The notes: a model not told the origin generated them from the letters alone. A stretch of 8,947 nt of DNA from an uncultured bacterium (GCA_945788485.1 CALZMB010000082.1:1-8947), one strand, 5' to 3'. Shown: positions 1 to 7,212, counted from the stretch's first letter. A program made the numbers and translations.

Positions 1-1945
1 GTAGAGAAACGTAAGTGAAAGAGTTTTCATCATCGAAGTAGTAGTTCTGCCATTCAGTGCCGTTGTCGATGTGTGAGTAGTAAGCTGAGAGGTTGAAAGC
101 CACGATCGGGAGTTTCATCTGGTAGCTGAATTCAGACGAGAAGACGCGTTCGTTGTGTAGGTCTCTGACGAAATCGTTGTTCACTTCTGGAGCGGCGAAT
201 GCTGTAGCTGCCTGTGGCGCTCTCCATTCGTATCCTGCTCCAATAGACATTGCGTGTCCTCCTCCGAGGTTCATTGACATGGAGAATTTTCCTCCTCCGT
301 CTCCGAAGTGTGCTGTTCCGGATTTTCCGTATGAGTTATCAGCTGCCATGCCGTTTTTCATCTTTCCGTTTCTCTGCATCTGTGTGTAGCTTGTCTTCGC
401 TCCGACGAGCAGGTGCAGGCGTTTGTATTTGAGTGTATAAGCAGCCCATGCGTTTGCTTTCCGCACGTTGATGTCGTAGTCATATCCGAAGGTGTCGCCT
501 TCTCCCACCTCTGCATTTGGGTTGTTGAGGTCATATTGCACCTTGTCAGATGAGTATCCGTAGTCGCTCACCGCATAGGTGTTGATGTTGTAGAAGTGCT
601 TTGCGTCGAGCATGTCTTCCATTGTCTGGTAGTGTCGCGCACTGTTTGCACCAAGTCCTACACCGGCTGTGAGATGCTGGTTTATCGAGAGCTCGTGGTT
701 GAAGATGGAGTTGAGCTGTATGTTGAGTGCGTCGATGCGCTTTGCCTGTATGTAGTACATCGCCATTCCCGCCATCTTCGCGCCCATCGAGGCGTCGCTC
801 CACTGTTCGTTGACCGAGTGGTTAGAGGCATACAGCCTGTCCCAGTTTATCTGTCTGTTAGCCTCGCAGGCAGTCATGTAGTCGTATGCTTCCTGCCATG
901 CAGTAGGCGTATATTCGTTGTTACGGTTGTTGTCAGGGTTCCAGACGTCATAGTATGCCGACGGGAGTCTCTTCCAGTAGTCTGGCTGCGGGTTGTCAGA
1001 GTTGTTGTAGTTCAGCTTTGTTGACTTGTACATGGAGTATCTTCCGCCGAGCGTTGTTGTGAGTTTGCTCTTGTCGTTGATTATCCAGTCCCATGTGAGG
1101 ACAGCAGCTGGCGCGAAATCGTTTACGATACGCGAATTTCTGATCTTGCCGTTCTGGTATCCCCAGTACGGGTTGTAGAAGTTAGAGTTGGCGAGCCAGT
1201 AGCTTTCGTCTGTCGCTCCGCCCTGTCCTGCTCTCTCAGTGGGGTTTCCCCATGTGCTGAATGAGAGGGAGTGGTTCTGGTTGATGATTTTCTCCACTCC
1301 GAAGAAATAGCTCAGCGCGTTGTAGAATGTTCCTTTGACGTAAGCCGTGCTGTAGTCCGCCCAGCGGTAAGTGAGGCTTGCAGAGTACGCCCATCCATTG
1401 TCGTTGAATCCGCTGTTGTAGGTGTACATAGCGCGCAGCGTGTAGTTTCTGTTTGCTTCGGCGATGCTTGCCCTGTGTCCGGCAGGCATTGAGCCGGCTC
1501 TGAAGTTGTAGTTGTTAGAGCCGCCCATGGCAGTGAGGGCAAAGAGGTTGTCTTCGAACGGCAGTGCGTGTTCCACACTTCTGGTCTGATTGTTAAGACC
1601 ACCGACAAGCGAGAATCGGAATTGTCCCGATTCCATGTCGTTCATCTGCATTCCGTTGATGTAGATGTCGTTGTACTTTTGGTTGAAAGCCCTGTAACGG
1701 AACCGCACGGGCGAGAACTGATAGCCCACCTGCGAAGCGTAAATGTTGCTGTTCGAGCCGAGGATAGTCACATTCTGCGACATATCGTCATCCTCTCCCA
1801 GCTGTGCTTCGGTAAAAGTGAAAGCCTCATCATCGTCAGCCGTTGCGGCAATGCTGTCGTTCATCTCTGTGGCCGTTCTCTCTTGCGCGGCCATGAGTTG
1901 TGACAGACAGAGCAATGCCATAACCAGTGATAGCTTCTTTGACAT
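1..1945 (-). CDS. TonB-dependent receptor-type outer membrane protein, partial (C-terminus off the left edge)
   Basis: From the ATG at 1945 the minus strand stays open for 648 codons and leaves the window without a stop. Residues 1-20 look like a signal peptide (KK, then a Leu/Met/Ala-rich core, cleavage near MAA-QE). An acidic stretch (about 36-54, with FTFTEAQLGEDDD at 42-54) precedes a plug-like region: VGYQFSPVRFRYRAF (73-87), DIYINGMQMND (93-103) and SLVGGLNNQTR (112-122). The rest alternates aromatic and polar residues, is rich in Asn, Tyr and Trp, and looks like beta-barrel strands. I recognise this as a Bacteroidetes receptor family whose plug is degenerate compared with SusC. No N-terminal carboxypeptidase-like domain is visible. 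Its role would be TonB-driven uptake across the outer membrane; the substrate cannot be read from the sequence. It is divergent from a secreted EEP-family enzyme. The family is well supported, but TonB dependence is inferred because no clear TonB box is seen. Confidence 0.82.
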   Translation of the reverse strand, partial: MSKKLSLVMALLCLSQLMAAQERTATEMNDSIAATADDDEAFTFTEAQLGEDDDMSQNVTILGSNSNIYASQVGYQFSPVRFRYRAFNQKYNDIYINGMQMNDMESGQFRFSLVGGLNNQTRSVEHALPFEDNLFALTAMGGSNNYNFRAGSMPAGHRASIAEANRNYTLRAMYTYNSGFNDNGWAYSASLTYRWADYSTAYVKGTFYNALSYFFGVEKIINQNHSLSFSTWGNPTERAGQGGATDESYWLANSNFYNPYWGYQNGKIRNSRIVNDFAPAAVLTWDWIINDKSKLTTTLGGRYSMYKSTKLNYNNSDNPQPDYWKRLPSAYYDVWNPDNNRNNEYTPTAWQEAYDYMTACEANRQINWDRLYASNHSVNEQWSDASMGAKMAGMAMYYIQAKRIDALNIQLNSIFNHELSINQHLTAGVGLGANSARHYQTMEDMLDAKHFYNINTYAVSDYGYSSDKVQYDLNNPNAEVGEGDTFGYDYDINVRKANAWAAYTLKYKRLHLLVGAKTSYTQMQRNGKMKNGMAADNSYGKSGTAHFGDGGGKFSMSMNLGGGHAMSIGAGYEWRAPQAATAFAAPEVNNDFVRDLHNERVFSSEFSYQMKLPIVAFNLSAYYSHIDNGTEWQNYYFDDENSFTYVSL

Positions 1946-1977
1946 AGTATTTGTTTGTAAAAGTTAATATGGGAAGA

Positions 1978-2008
1978 CAAAGTTACTTATTTTTAATTAA
2001 AATCCAAA
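1978..2008 (-). promoter_or_regulatory. Bacteroidetes-type promoter for the receptor gene
   Basis: On the minus strand TTTG (2008-2005) and TAACTTTG (1985-1978) are separated by 19 bases. Both boxes match the Bacteroides consensus (-33 TTTG, -7 TAnnTTTG) exactly. Transcription would start near 1972, giving a short A/T-rich leader of about 27 bases before the ATG at 1945. No purine-rich ribosome binding site is visible, as is usual in this phylum. Confidence 0.7.
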
Positions 2009-2030
2009 ACTTTTTCCAGTTCTTTTTCCT

Positions 2031-2056
2031 TTTGTCACAGAAAATTATTACTTTTG
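2031..2056 (+). promoter_or_regulatory. Candidate promoter for the secreted EEP-family enzyme
   Basis: TACTTTTG at 2049-2056 is an exact match to the Bacteroides -7 box TAnnTTTG. The nearest upstream TTTG (2031-2034) is only 14 bases away, shorter than the usual 19-21, so the -33 element is weak or lies elsewhere in the T-rich stretch at 2011-2034. A start near 2062 would leave a leader of about 48 bases rich in A and T. It lies back to back with the minus-strand receptor promoter. Confidence 0.45.
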
Positions 2057-2109
2057 CGTTCTAAACCATACTATTCATATATTTAAACCTTAATATATTA
2101 TATCGGATT

Positions 2110-3159
2110 ATGGGAAAAAGCATCAGAGCCATTGTCCTGCTCTTTGTATTATCATCTGCCTTAACGCTGTACGCGAAGGAGAAACAGTATCGTATGTATG
2201 CCGTAGGCTTCTACAATCTGGAGAATCTGTTTGACACGTGCCACGACGAGGGCAAGCGCGATTATGATTTTCTTCCGACGGGTTCTTACCGTTGGAATGG
2301 TTTGAAATACAGCCACAAGCTCCGCAACATGGCTCGTGTCCTTTCTGAGATGGGCACCGACCGTCTGCCCAAGGGTTGTGCTTTCATCGGTGTGTCTGAG
2401 GTTGAGAACGCCAAGGTGCTGACCGACCTCTGCGCCCAGGAGCCGTTAGCGAAACGCAATATGCGTTTTGTTCATTTCGAGGGTGTTGACCAGCGCGGCG
2501 TTGACTGCGCGTTGCTCTACAACCCGTCGCTCTTCACTGTCGATACAGTGCGCACCAAGCTGTATCCGTACGTCGATGCCGACACTACGTTCTTCACCCG
2601 CGGTTTCCTCACCGTGCATGGCAAGCTTGCCGACGAGGATGTGTGCGTCATCGTCACCCACCTCCCCTCACGTCTTCGTCCCGGCGACGAGAAGCGTGTG
2701 TCTGGCGCCGAGCAGATCACAGCCATCATTGCCGACATCCGCAAGCAGTCTCCCGACACCAAGTTCTTCGTCATGGGCGACATGAACGACGACCCCACCG
2801 ACCGTTCGATGCGCGAAGGCCTGCGCGGCAAGGAGAAGATTGAGGATGTCGGTTCGACCGACCTGTACAATCCGTGGATTTCAGTTATCAAGTCAGGCAA
2901 GGGAACATTGCGCTACGACGGCCAATGGAATCTCTTCGACCAGATTCTCATGTCGCAGAACCTGCTCAACCGCAAGAAGACGAACGACTTCTCTACGCTG
3001 AAATATTTCCGTCATCAGATATTCAGCCGTGATTATCTCTTCCAGACCGAAGGCAAATACAAAGGCAACCCGAAGCGTACGCATGCCGGCGGCCAGTGGC
3101 TCGACGGCTATGCCGACCACCTTCCTGTCGTGGTCTATACGGTGAAAGAGGTGAAGTGA
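2110..3159 (+). CDS. Secreted endonuclease/exonuclease/phosphatase (EEP) family protein
   Basis: This is a 349-residue protein with a Sec-type signal peptide (1-22, hydrophobic core IVLLFVLSSALTLYA). The remainder is one EEP (DNase I-like) domain with all its usual motifs in order: GFYNLENLFD (33-42, metal-site Asn36), GVSEVEN (94-100, catalytic Glu97), RGVDCALLYNP (129-139), THLPSR (183-188, His184), GDMNDDP (223-229, Asp224 and Asn226), WNLFDQILMS (273-282) and the closing ADHLPVV (335-341, Asp336-His337). The active site therefore looks intact for Mg2+-dependent phosphodiester or phosphomonoester hydrolysis. The family covers nucleases, sphingomyelinases and inositol phosphatases, and the substrate cannot be told from motifs alone. 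The signal peptide places it outside the cytoplasm. The ATG at 2110 is chosen because the signal peptide starts there directly after an A/T-rich leader. It is divergent from an outer membrane receptor gene and ends at a strong terminator. Confidence 0.88.
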   Translation: MGKSIRAIVLLFVLSSALTLYAKEKQYRMYAVGFYNLENLFDTCHDEGKRDYDFLPTGSYRWNGLKYSHKLRNMARVLSEMGTDRLPKGCAFIGVSEVENAKVLTDLCAQEPLAKRNMRFVHFEGVDQRGVDCALLYNPSLFTVDTVRTKLYPYVDADTTFFTRGFLTVHGKLADEDVCVIVTHLPSRLRPGDEKRVSGAEQITAIIADIRKQSPDTKFFVMGDMNDDPTDRSMREGLRGKEKIEDVGSTDLYNPWISVIKSGKGTLRYDGQWNLFDQILMSQNLLNRKKTNDFSTLKYFRHQIFSRDYLFQTEGKYKGNPKRTHAGGQWLDGYADHLPVVVYTVKEVK

Positions 3160-3246
3160 GAATCCTCCTTTTTCACCTTTCCGCCATCTGGCGGCCTCTT
3201 TCCCCGCTGTTTTTTTGGAAACAAACAGTTGTACACACCTGTTAAG

Positions 3247-3295
3247 CACAGAGAGGCGAGACACTTCCGCGTGTCTCGCCTCTCTGTGTTTTTTT
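3247..3295 (+). terminator. Strong intrinsic terminator after the EEP gene
   Basis: A perfect 18-bp stem (arms 3247-3264 and 3271-3288, loop TTCCGC) is followed at once by seven T residues (3289-3295). The T run lies only on the plus-strand side, so it mainly ends the EEP transcript. On the minus strand, after corA, the same hairpin is followed by CTTAAC and would be a weaker stop. A smaller GC-rich hairpin (CCGCC/GGCGG, 3181-3194) lies between the stop codon and this one. Confidence 0.9.
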
Positions 3296-3307
3296 GCCGT
3301 GTATATG

Positions 3308-4231
3308 TCATATCAAGCGTTTCATTCGCAGTGCAGCCCAGCTGGCGATGCTGACGAAGACTGAGATGAAGAGTGCGAGGACGAATCCCCACGGGTTGCT
3401 TTCCATGCCGTTGACGAGGTTCATGCCGAAAAGCGAGGCGATGAGCGTCGGGAACATCATGATGATTGTGACGGATGTGAGCGTACGCATCGTGGTGTTC
3501 ATGTTGTTGTTGATGATGCCGCGGTATGTCTCCATTGTCGATTCGAGAATGTTCGAGTAGATGTTTGTCGTCTCTCTCGCCTGCGACATCTCGATGTTGA
3601 CGTCCTCGATAAGATCAGCGTCAAGCTCATCGACCTGCAGTTTGAATTTCAGTTTTGCGAGCAAGTTCTCGTTTCCACGTATCGAAGTCTGGAAATATGT
3701 GAGCGAATCCTGCAGCCTCGACAGCCCGATGAGAGCCTCGTTGTCCACGTTTCCCATATCTTTCTTTGCTGCGTCGATGCGCTGTGAGATTTGTTTCAGC
3801 CGTTTCAGATACCAGACAGCAGAAGAGAGGAAGAGCCTGAAAATCATATCGACATAGTCCGTGAACCCCTCTCCACGCTTTTTGTGGAAAGAGACAAAGT
3901 CTATCATCATGTTCGTCTCGAAGTTGCAGACGGTGATAGTGACATCTCTTTTATGTATGATGCCGAGCGGTACAGTGGTGTAGGGAGTTCTTGAGCGTAC
4001 CTCCTTGACGTATGGGATACGCAAGATGATGAGCATCCATCCGTCATCGTATTCATAACGTGCTCTCTCGTCGTTATCGGCGATGTCGGGGAGGAAATAG
4101 TCCGGAATCTTGTATGTCTCTTCGAGCTGCCGTCTGTCGTCTTCTGTCGGGCAGGTGACTTGTATCCAGCAGTTCGGTTGCCAAGCGTCGATTTTCTGCA
4201 GCTGGCCTTCGGTGTTCCAATACGTTTTCAT
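3308..4231 (-). CDS. corA: CorA-family Mg2+/divalent cation transporter
   Basis: A 307-residue protein from the ATG at 4231 (MKTYWNTEG). The large N-terminal part is soluble and the middle is helical and charged (about residues 125-245), as expected for the cytosolic funnel of CorA. Two C-terminal membrane segments follow (about 253-273 and 282-301). The family signature GMN is at 269-271, at the end of the first segment, in FGMNLVNG, and the protein ends with the basic tail RMKRLI. CorA proteins form pentameric inner-membrane channels for Mg2+, and some carry Co2+, Ni2+ or Zn2+. The ion cannot be assigned from sequence alone. An in-frame ATG at 4258 would add nine residues (MLKENRLAT). I prefer 4231 because it begins at the usual family N-terminus and has an A-rich upstream stretch. 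A long structured leader precedes the gene and may regulate it. It is convergent with the EEP gene. Confidence 0.9.
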   Translation of the reverse strand: MKTYWNTEGQLQKIDAWQPNCWIQVTCPTEDDRRQLEETYKIPDYFLPDIADNDERARYEYDDGWMLIILRIPYVKEVRSRTPYTTVPLGIIHKRDVTITVCNFETNMMIDFVSFHKKRGEGFTDYVDMIFRLFLSSAVWYLKRLKQISQRIDAAKKDMGNVDNEALIGLSRLQDSLTYFQTSIRGNENLLAKLKFKLQVDELDADLIEDVNIEMSQARETTNIYSNILESTMETYRGIINNNMNTTMRTLTSVTIIMMFPTLIASLFGMNLVNGMESNPWGFVLALFISVFVSIASWAALRMKRLI

Positions 4232-4267
4232 AGTTGCAAGCCTGTTTTCTTTTAGCATGTGTTGCTG

Positions 4268-4300
4268 CTGAGGCCTGCACAGTATATTGCGAAGCCTCAG
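4268..4300 (-). promoter_or_regulatory. Hairpin between the acidic mini-ORF and corA
   Basis: In the minus-strand transcript CTGAGGC (4300-4294) pairs perfectly with GCCTCAG (4274-4268) around a 19-base loop, and three further pairs (GCA/TGC) can form inside the loop. The stem begins only three bases after the stop codon of the 12-codon frame at 4304-4342 and ends 36 bases before the corA ATG. No T run follows, so it is not an obvious intrinsic terminator. It could control access to the corA start. Confidence 0.45.
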
Positions 4301-4303
4301 AAA

Positions 4304-4342
4304 CTACTCGTTGTTCTCGTTTTCCGGATGATAGTCGTCCAT
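4304..4342 (-). CDS. Candidate acidic leader peptide upstream of corA (12 codons)
   Basis: The minus strand encodes MDDYHPENENNE and a TAG stop. The ATG follows an A-rich stretch (ACTAAAGGTATAACAATA) that looks like a Bacteroidetes translation start. Five of twelve residues are acidic, with one proline. The frame is open further upstream to an ATG at 4399, which would give 31 residues, but that start lies inside a dyad. Known Mg2+ transporter leaders in enterobacteria (MgtL before mgtA, CorL before corA) regulate by translation of a short frame. MgtL begins with acidic and proline residues that destabilise the ribosome at low Mg2+. The resemblance here is in position and composition only. An open frame this short can arise by chance, so confidence is low to moderate. 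Confidence 0.35.
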   Translation of the reverse strand: MDDYHPENENNE

Positions 4343-4392
4343 TATTGTTATACCTTTAGTTTTTGTTTTGGGGTGTCGTTCAAGTTTGTCGC

Positions 4393-4418
4393 ATGACATG
4401 ATGTCTGCCTCATGTCAT
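4393..4418. repeat. Perfect 9-bp inverted repeat in the corA leader
   Basis: ATGACATGA (4393-4401) and TCATGTCAT (4410-4418) are perfect inverted arms with an 8-base spacer. The dyad starts about 30 bases after the predicted corA transcription start. It could be an RNA hairpin in the leader or a DNA operator. No regulator gene is in the window to link to it. Confidence 0.55.
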
Positions 4419-4468
4419 TAAAAGAAGAATGATTATCTCTGCAAAAATGCGGTGCAAAGATAATCATT
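4419..4468 (-). terminator. Probable terminator of the flippase-pepD transcript, overlapping the corA promoter
   Basis: Minus-strand RNA reading past pepD would form a 16-bp stem from arms 4468-4453 and 4443-4428, with a 9-base loop. The single non-Watson-Crick position is a G-U pair on this strand but an A-C mismatch on the other, which favours a minus-strand RNA role. The stem is followed by CTTCTTTTA (4427-4419), a modest T-rich tail. The upstream arm contains the corA -7 box, so transcripts starting at the corA promoter lack most of that arm and would escape termination. The same dyad could instead be an operator. A weaker bulged hairpin lies nearer the pepD stop (about 4508-4545). Confidence 0.5.
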
Positions 4469-4484
4469 TTTCTTGATATACAAA
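4455..4484 (-). promoter_or_regulatory. Bacteroidetes-type promoter upstream of corA
   Basis: On the minus strand TTTG (4484-4481) and TATCTTTG (4462-4455) are separated by 18 bases, close to the Bacteroides -33/-7 consensus. The predicted start near 4449 leaves a leader of about 218 bases before the corA ATG at 4231. That leader contains a dyad, an acidic mini-ORF and a hairpin. Confidence 0.6.
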
Positions 4485-4561
4485 TAAAAAACGTTTATTT
4501 TTTTCGTCACGGGCAGAAAAAAAGCTTTCCTTCTCGCCCTGCGTGAGTGTTCACGGTTTGC

Positions 4562-6022
4562 TTACTGTTTCTCCGGCACTTCTTCGAGGGCGCACTTGAG
4601 GAGTTTCCAGAACTTCGGCATTGTAGAGATTTCGCATCTCTCTTGCGCGGTGTGGGGGTGCTGCAATGTCGGCCCGAAGCTGACGATGTCCAGTCCTGGA
4701 TATTTCGAGAGGATGACCGAGCACTCCAGTCCGGCGTGTACGACATTGATGAGAGGCTCGTTTCCGAACTCACGTTTGTATATTGCAGACATCACCTTTA
4801 TCATCTCGCTGTCGGGGTTTGGGTCCCATCCCTGGTAGCTTCCGCTGAGTGTGACCTTCATGCCAGCCATGCAGAAGCAGCTTTCGAGCATGTTTGCGAT
4901 GCACTCTTTCTGCGATTCGGAAGCCGAGCGTGCCAGGATTTTTATCTTCGCCTTGCCGTTCTCTATGTCGATGATGGCGAGGTTGCTTGATGTCTCCACG
5001 ATGTCAGGTATGGTCGGTATGTATCTCAGCACGCCGTTGTGGCACGCGTTGATGGCGTTCACCACGTTGTCCTGTATCTCTTCCGGTATCTGTTTCTCCG
5101 GCATCGCCACATCTTCTGCCGTTACGATGATATTGTTCTCAATGCCGTGATATTCGTTGTTGAACGTGGCGGCATATTCCTCAACAATCTCTTTCAGCTC
5201 GTCAACATTCTCTGCCGGCACTGTCAGCACCGTCTCGCATAGGCATGGTATGGCGTTGCGCATGTTTCCTCCGTGCCATGAGGCGAGGCGTGCATCGACA
5301 TTTGCTATTGCATCGACGACGATGCGTGCCATGAGTTTGTTGGCGTTGGCATGCCCGAGGCCTATCTCCAGTCCTGAGTGTCCGCCCTTCAGGCCTTTGA
5401 TGGTTATCTTCACCGCCTTGTCGGCTTTGTCGGCTTCCACGTCCTGGTATTCTATCTCAGCTGTGACATCCACGCCTCCAGCCGAGCCGATAATCATCTC
5501 GCCCTCCTGTTCGGTGTCGAGATTCAGCAGTATCTCGCCTTCCAGCTCGCCTTCTGGCAGTGCGTTGGCTCCCACCATCGATGTCTCCTCGTCGGCTGTG
5601 ATGAGGGCGTTGAGAGGTCCGTGCTTCAGCGTCTTGTCTTCCATGACAGCCATGATTGCCGCCACGCCCATGCCGTCGTCAGCTCCGAGTGTGGTGTTGT
5701 TGGCATACACCCAGTCGCCTTCGATGTGTGTGACGATGGGGTCGTTGATGAAATCATGGTTGCTTGTGGGCGCTTTCTGCGGCACCATGTCCATGTGCGC
5801 CTGCAGGATGACACCTTTGCGGTTCTCCATTCCGGGCGACGCCGGCTTCTTCATCACGATATTGCCGGCAGGGTCGAGAAAAGCTTCTACTCCCGCTTTA
5901 GCTGCGAAATCGAGCAAGAACTGTTGTACTTTTTCGAGATGTCCTGACGGACGCGGCACCTGTGTGAGCAAGTCGAAGTTGCGCCAGATGCATTCTGGAT
6001 TAAGGTTTCTGATTTCAGACAT
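4562..6022 (-). CDS. pepD: Aminoacyl-histidine dipeptidase (cytosol non-specific dipeptidase, M20C)
   Basis: A 486-residue protein of the usual PepD length. It carries the full M20 di-zinc site: HMDMV (His76, Asp78), TLGADDG (bridging Asp115), DEET (general base Glu145 and zinc ligand Glu146), LNLDTE (Asp169) and QHPHTAQE (His457). GLKGGHSG (210-217) and HAGLECSV (429-436) are also typical of PepD. Residues 1-185 and the C-terminal part from about 390 make up the catalytic domain, with the lid/dimerisation domain between. No signal peptide is present, so it acts in the cytosol, hydrolysing many unblocked dipeptides including those with C-terminal His. This fits an organism that takes up and ferments peptides. 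It lies 45 bp downstream of a flippase-like gene on the same strand with no terminator between, so it is probably cotranscribed. The ATG at 6022 gives the usual family N-terminus (MSEIRNLNPE). Confidence 0.95.
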   Translation of the reverse strand: MSEIRNLNPECIWRNFDLLTQVPRPSGHLEKVQQFLLDFAAKAGVEAFLDPAGNIVMKKPASPGMENRKGVILQAHMDMVPQKAPTSNHDFINDPIVTHIEGDWVYANNTTLGADDGMGVAAIMAVMEDKTLKHGPLNALITADEETSMVGANALPEGELEGEILLNLDTEQEGEMIIGSAGGVDVTAEIEYQDVEADKADKAVKITIKGLKGGHSGLEIGLGHANANKLMARIVVDAIANVDARLASWHGGNMRNAIPCLCETVLTVPAENVDELKEIVEEYAATFNNEYHGIENNIIVTAEDVAMPEKQIPEEIQDNVVNAINACHNGVLRYIPTIPDIVETSSNLAIIDIENGKAKIKILARSASESQKECIANMLESCFCMAGMKVTLSGSYQGWDPNPDSEMIKVMSAIYKREFGNEPLINVVHAGLECSVILSKYPGLDIVSFGPTLQHPHTAQERCEISTMPKFWKLLKCALEEVPEKQ

Positions 6023-6067
6023 AGTTTCTGAGTGTTTTTATTGGTTAAGATTTGTCACGTTTTCATG

Positions 6068-7066
6068 TCATGCGGCATTCTCCGGCATCTTGCGTCCTCT
6101 CAGCGAGAGCATCATCCAGCCATACACGCCGAGCAATGCGACAAGCAACGTCTGCACCGTGTGTACGATGAGCACGAAGTACAGTGCGTCGGTCTCTGCC
6201 ACGCCATACAGTATCAGCATCGTCTTCACCGCGAAATGCCACGATCCGGCACCGTTCGGCGTCGGCACTATGACGGCTATCGTGCCGATGATGAATGTCA
6301 CTAAGGCACATGCCATGCTCAGCCCTGCCGTGAAGTCGAAGCAGAAGAAGGTGAGATAGTAGTGCAGGAAATAGCTCGCCCATATCCCCAGCGAGTAGAA
6401 GACGTAGAGCGGGATGTTCTTCACCTGCCTCAACGACAGCAGACCCTCTGTGATGCCGTGCACTGTCGTCTTCACCTTATTATATATATATAGCTTCCGT
6501 CTGACGAAATAGAGCGAGGTCAGCGCCGCCACGCCGCATATCGCGGTGACGAGATATCCCGTCGTGGTGAACTGTCCAAGGAAATCTATGACATTGACAC
6601 CCGTCTTGTCGAAGAAGATGCTGAACACCTGCATCTGCATGAACAGCGTGGCGAGCGTGATGACAAGTATGAGCAGCGAGTCTATGGCACGCTCGACGAC
6701 TACCGTGCCCAGCGCCTTTGCAAACGACACGTTGTCGCATCTGTTCAGCACTCCGCAGCGCATGAACTCGCCGATGCGCGGCACCACAAGGCTGACGGCA
6801 TACGACACGAAAATCGAATACACCGCCGTGCCAGTCCTCGGACGCTCGCCGATAGGCTCAAGCGTCTGCTGCCAGCGCCATGCCCTGAACATCTGCGCCA
6901 GGATGCCGAAGGGGAACGACAGCCACATCCACGTCCAGTCCATCTCGCGCTCCATAAAACCCATCATGCTGCTGAAGTCGAAATCTCGATACATCCAGTA
7001 GAGAATGGCTGAGCAGAGCACGAAGGGCAGAGCTATCTTCAGGAATTTTCGTATTGTTATATGCAC
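6068..7066 (-). CDS. Flippase-like / lysylphosphatidylglycerol synthase transmembrane-domain (UPF0104, YbhN-type) protein
   Basis: A 332-residue protein with about eight hydrophobic membrane segments (near 8-25, 45-60, 82-97, 128-150, 168-187, 219-240, 247-268, 292-318). Family motifs are RAWRWQQTL (61-69), VPRIGEFMRCGVLNR (95-109), VVERAID (123-129) and PTPNGAGSWH (268-277). It resembles the membrane half of MprF but has no soluble aminoacyl-transferase domain, so it should not itself make lysyl-phosphatidylglycerol. Such stand-alone proteins are thought to move or flip lipids, and the substrate here is unknown. The start is GTG at 7066: no ATG is in frame between it and a TGA at 7103-7105, and the first hydrophobic segment begins just after it. 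A leader of about 140 bases separates it from its predicted promoter. pepD follows 45 bp downstream. It is divergent from a porin gene. Confidence 0.85.
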   Translation of the reverse strand: MHITIRKFLKIALPFVLCSAILYWMYRDFDFSSMMGFMEREMDWTWMWLSFPFGILAQMFRAWRWQQTLEPIGERPRTGTAVYSIFVSYAVSLVVPRIGEFMRCGVLNRCDNVSFAKALGTVVVERAIDSLLILVITLATLFMQMQVFSIFFDKTGVNVIDFLGQFTTTGYLVTAICGVAALTSLYFVRRKLYIYNKVKTTVHGITEGLLSLRQVKNIPLYVFYSLGIWASYFLHYYLTFFCFDFTAGLSMACALVTFIIGTIAVIVPTPNGAGSWHFAVKTMLILYGVAETDALYFVLIVHTVQTLLVALLGVYGWMMLSLRGRKMPENAA

Positions 7067-7212
7067 GGTCGGTATGCAGCGGGGTGGCTTTGGAATCGGT
7101 TTTCAGATGATTGCGGCGCGGTTGCAGGACATTCTTGCCGCACACTCGTTTGCCATGTCACATCATGCTCCCTAAAGCGGAAAGACGGCATTTTTCGTGA
7201 CATATAGCTGTG

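Noticed and set aside
596..1024. A 142-codon plus-strand open frame opposite the receptor gene
   Set aside because: The minus strand is an unbroken 648-codon receptor-like frame. The antisense product is Val/Arg/Cys-rich with no recognisable motif.
4232..4258. Upstream ATG for corA giving nine extra residues
   Set aside because: The extra residues (MLKENRLAT) do not look like a CorA N-terminus, while the ATG at 4231 has the better A-rich context. It remains possible, so it is mentioned in the corA entry.
5157..6359. A 400-codon plus-strand open frame opposite pepD and the end of the flippase-like gene
   Set aside because: It lies antisense to pepD, whose full active-site motifs prove the other strand. 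Its translation is Ser/Pro/Met-rich low-complexity with no domain, as expected from mirrored codon bias.
6480..6492. A short TA-repeat tract considered as a phase-variation site
   Set aside because: It is only about six TA units and is fully explained by the codons for the LYIYN stretch in the flippase-like protein, with the frame intact.
6858..7145. A 95-codon minus-strand frame covering the leader of the flippase-like gene
   Set aside because: It runs most of its length in another frame over the conserved flippase-like sequence, shows no motif, and has no separate initiation signal beyond an ATG.
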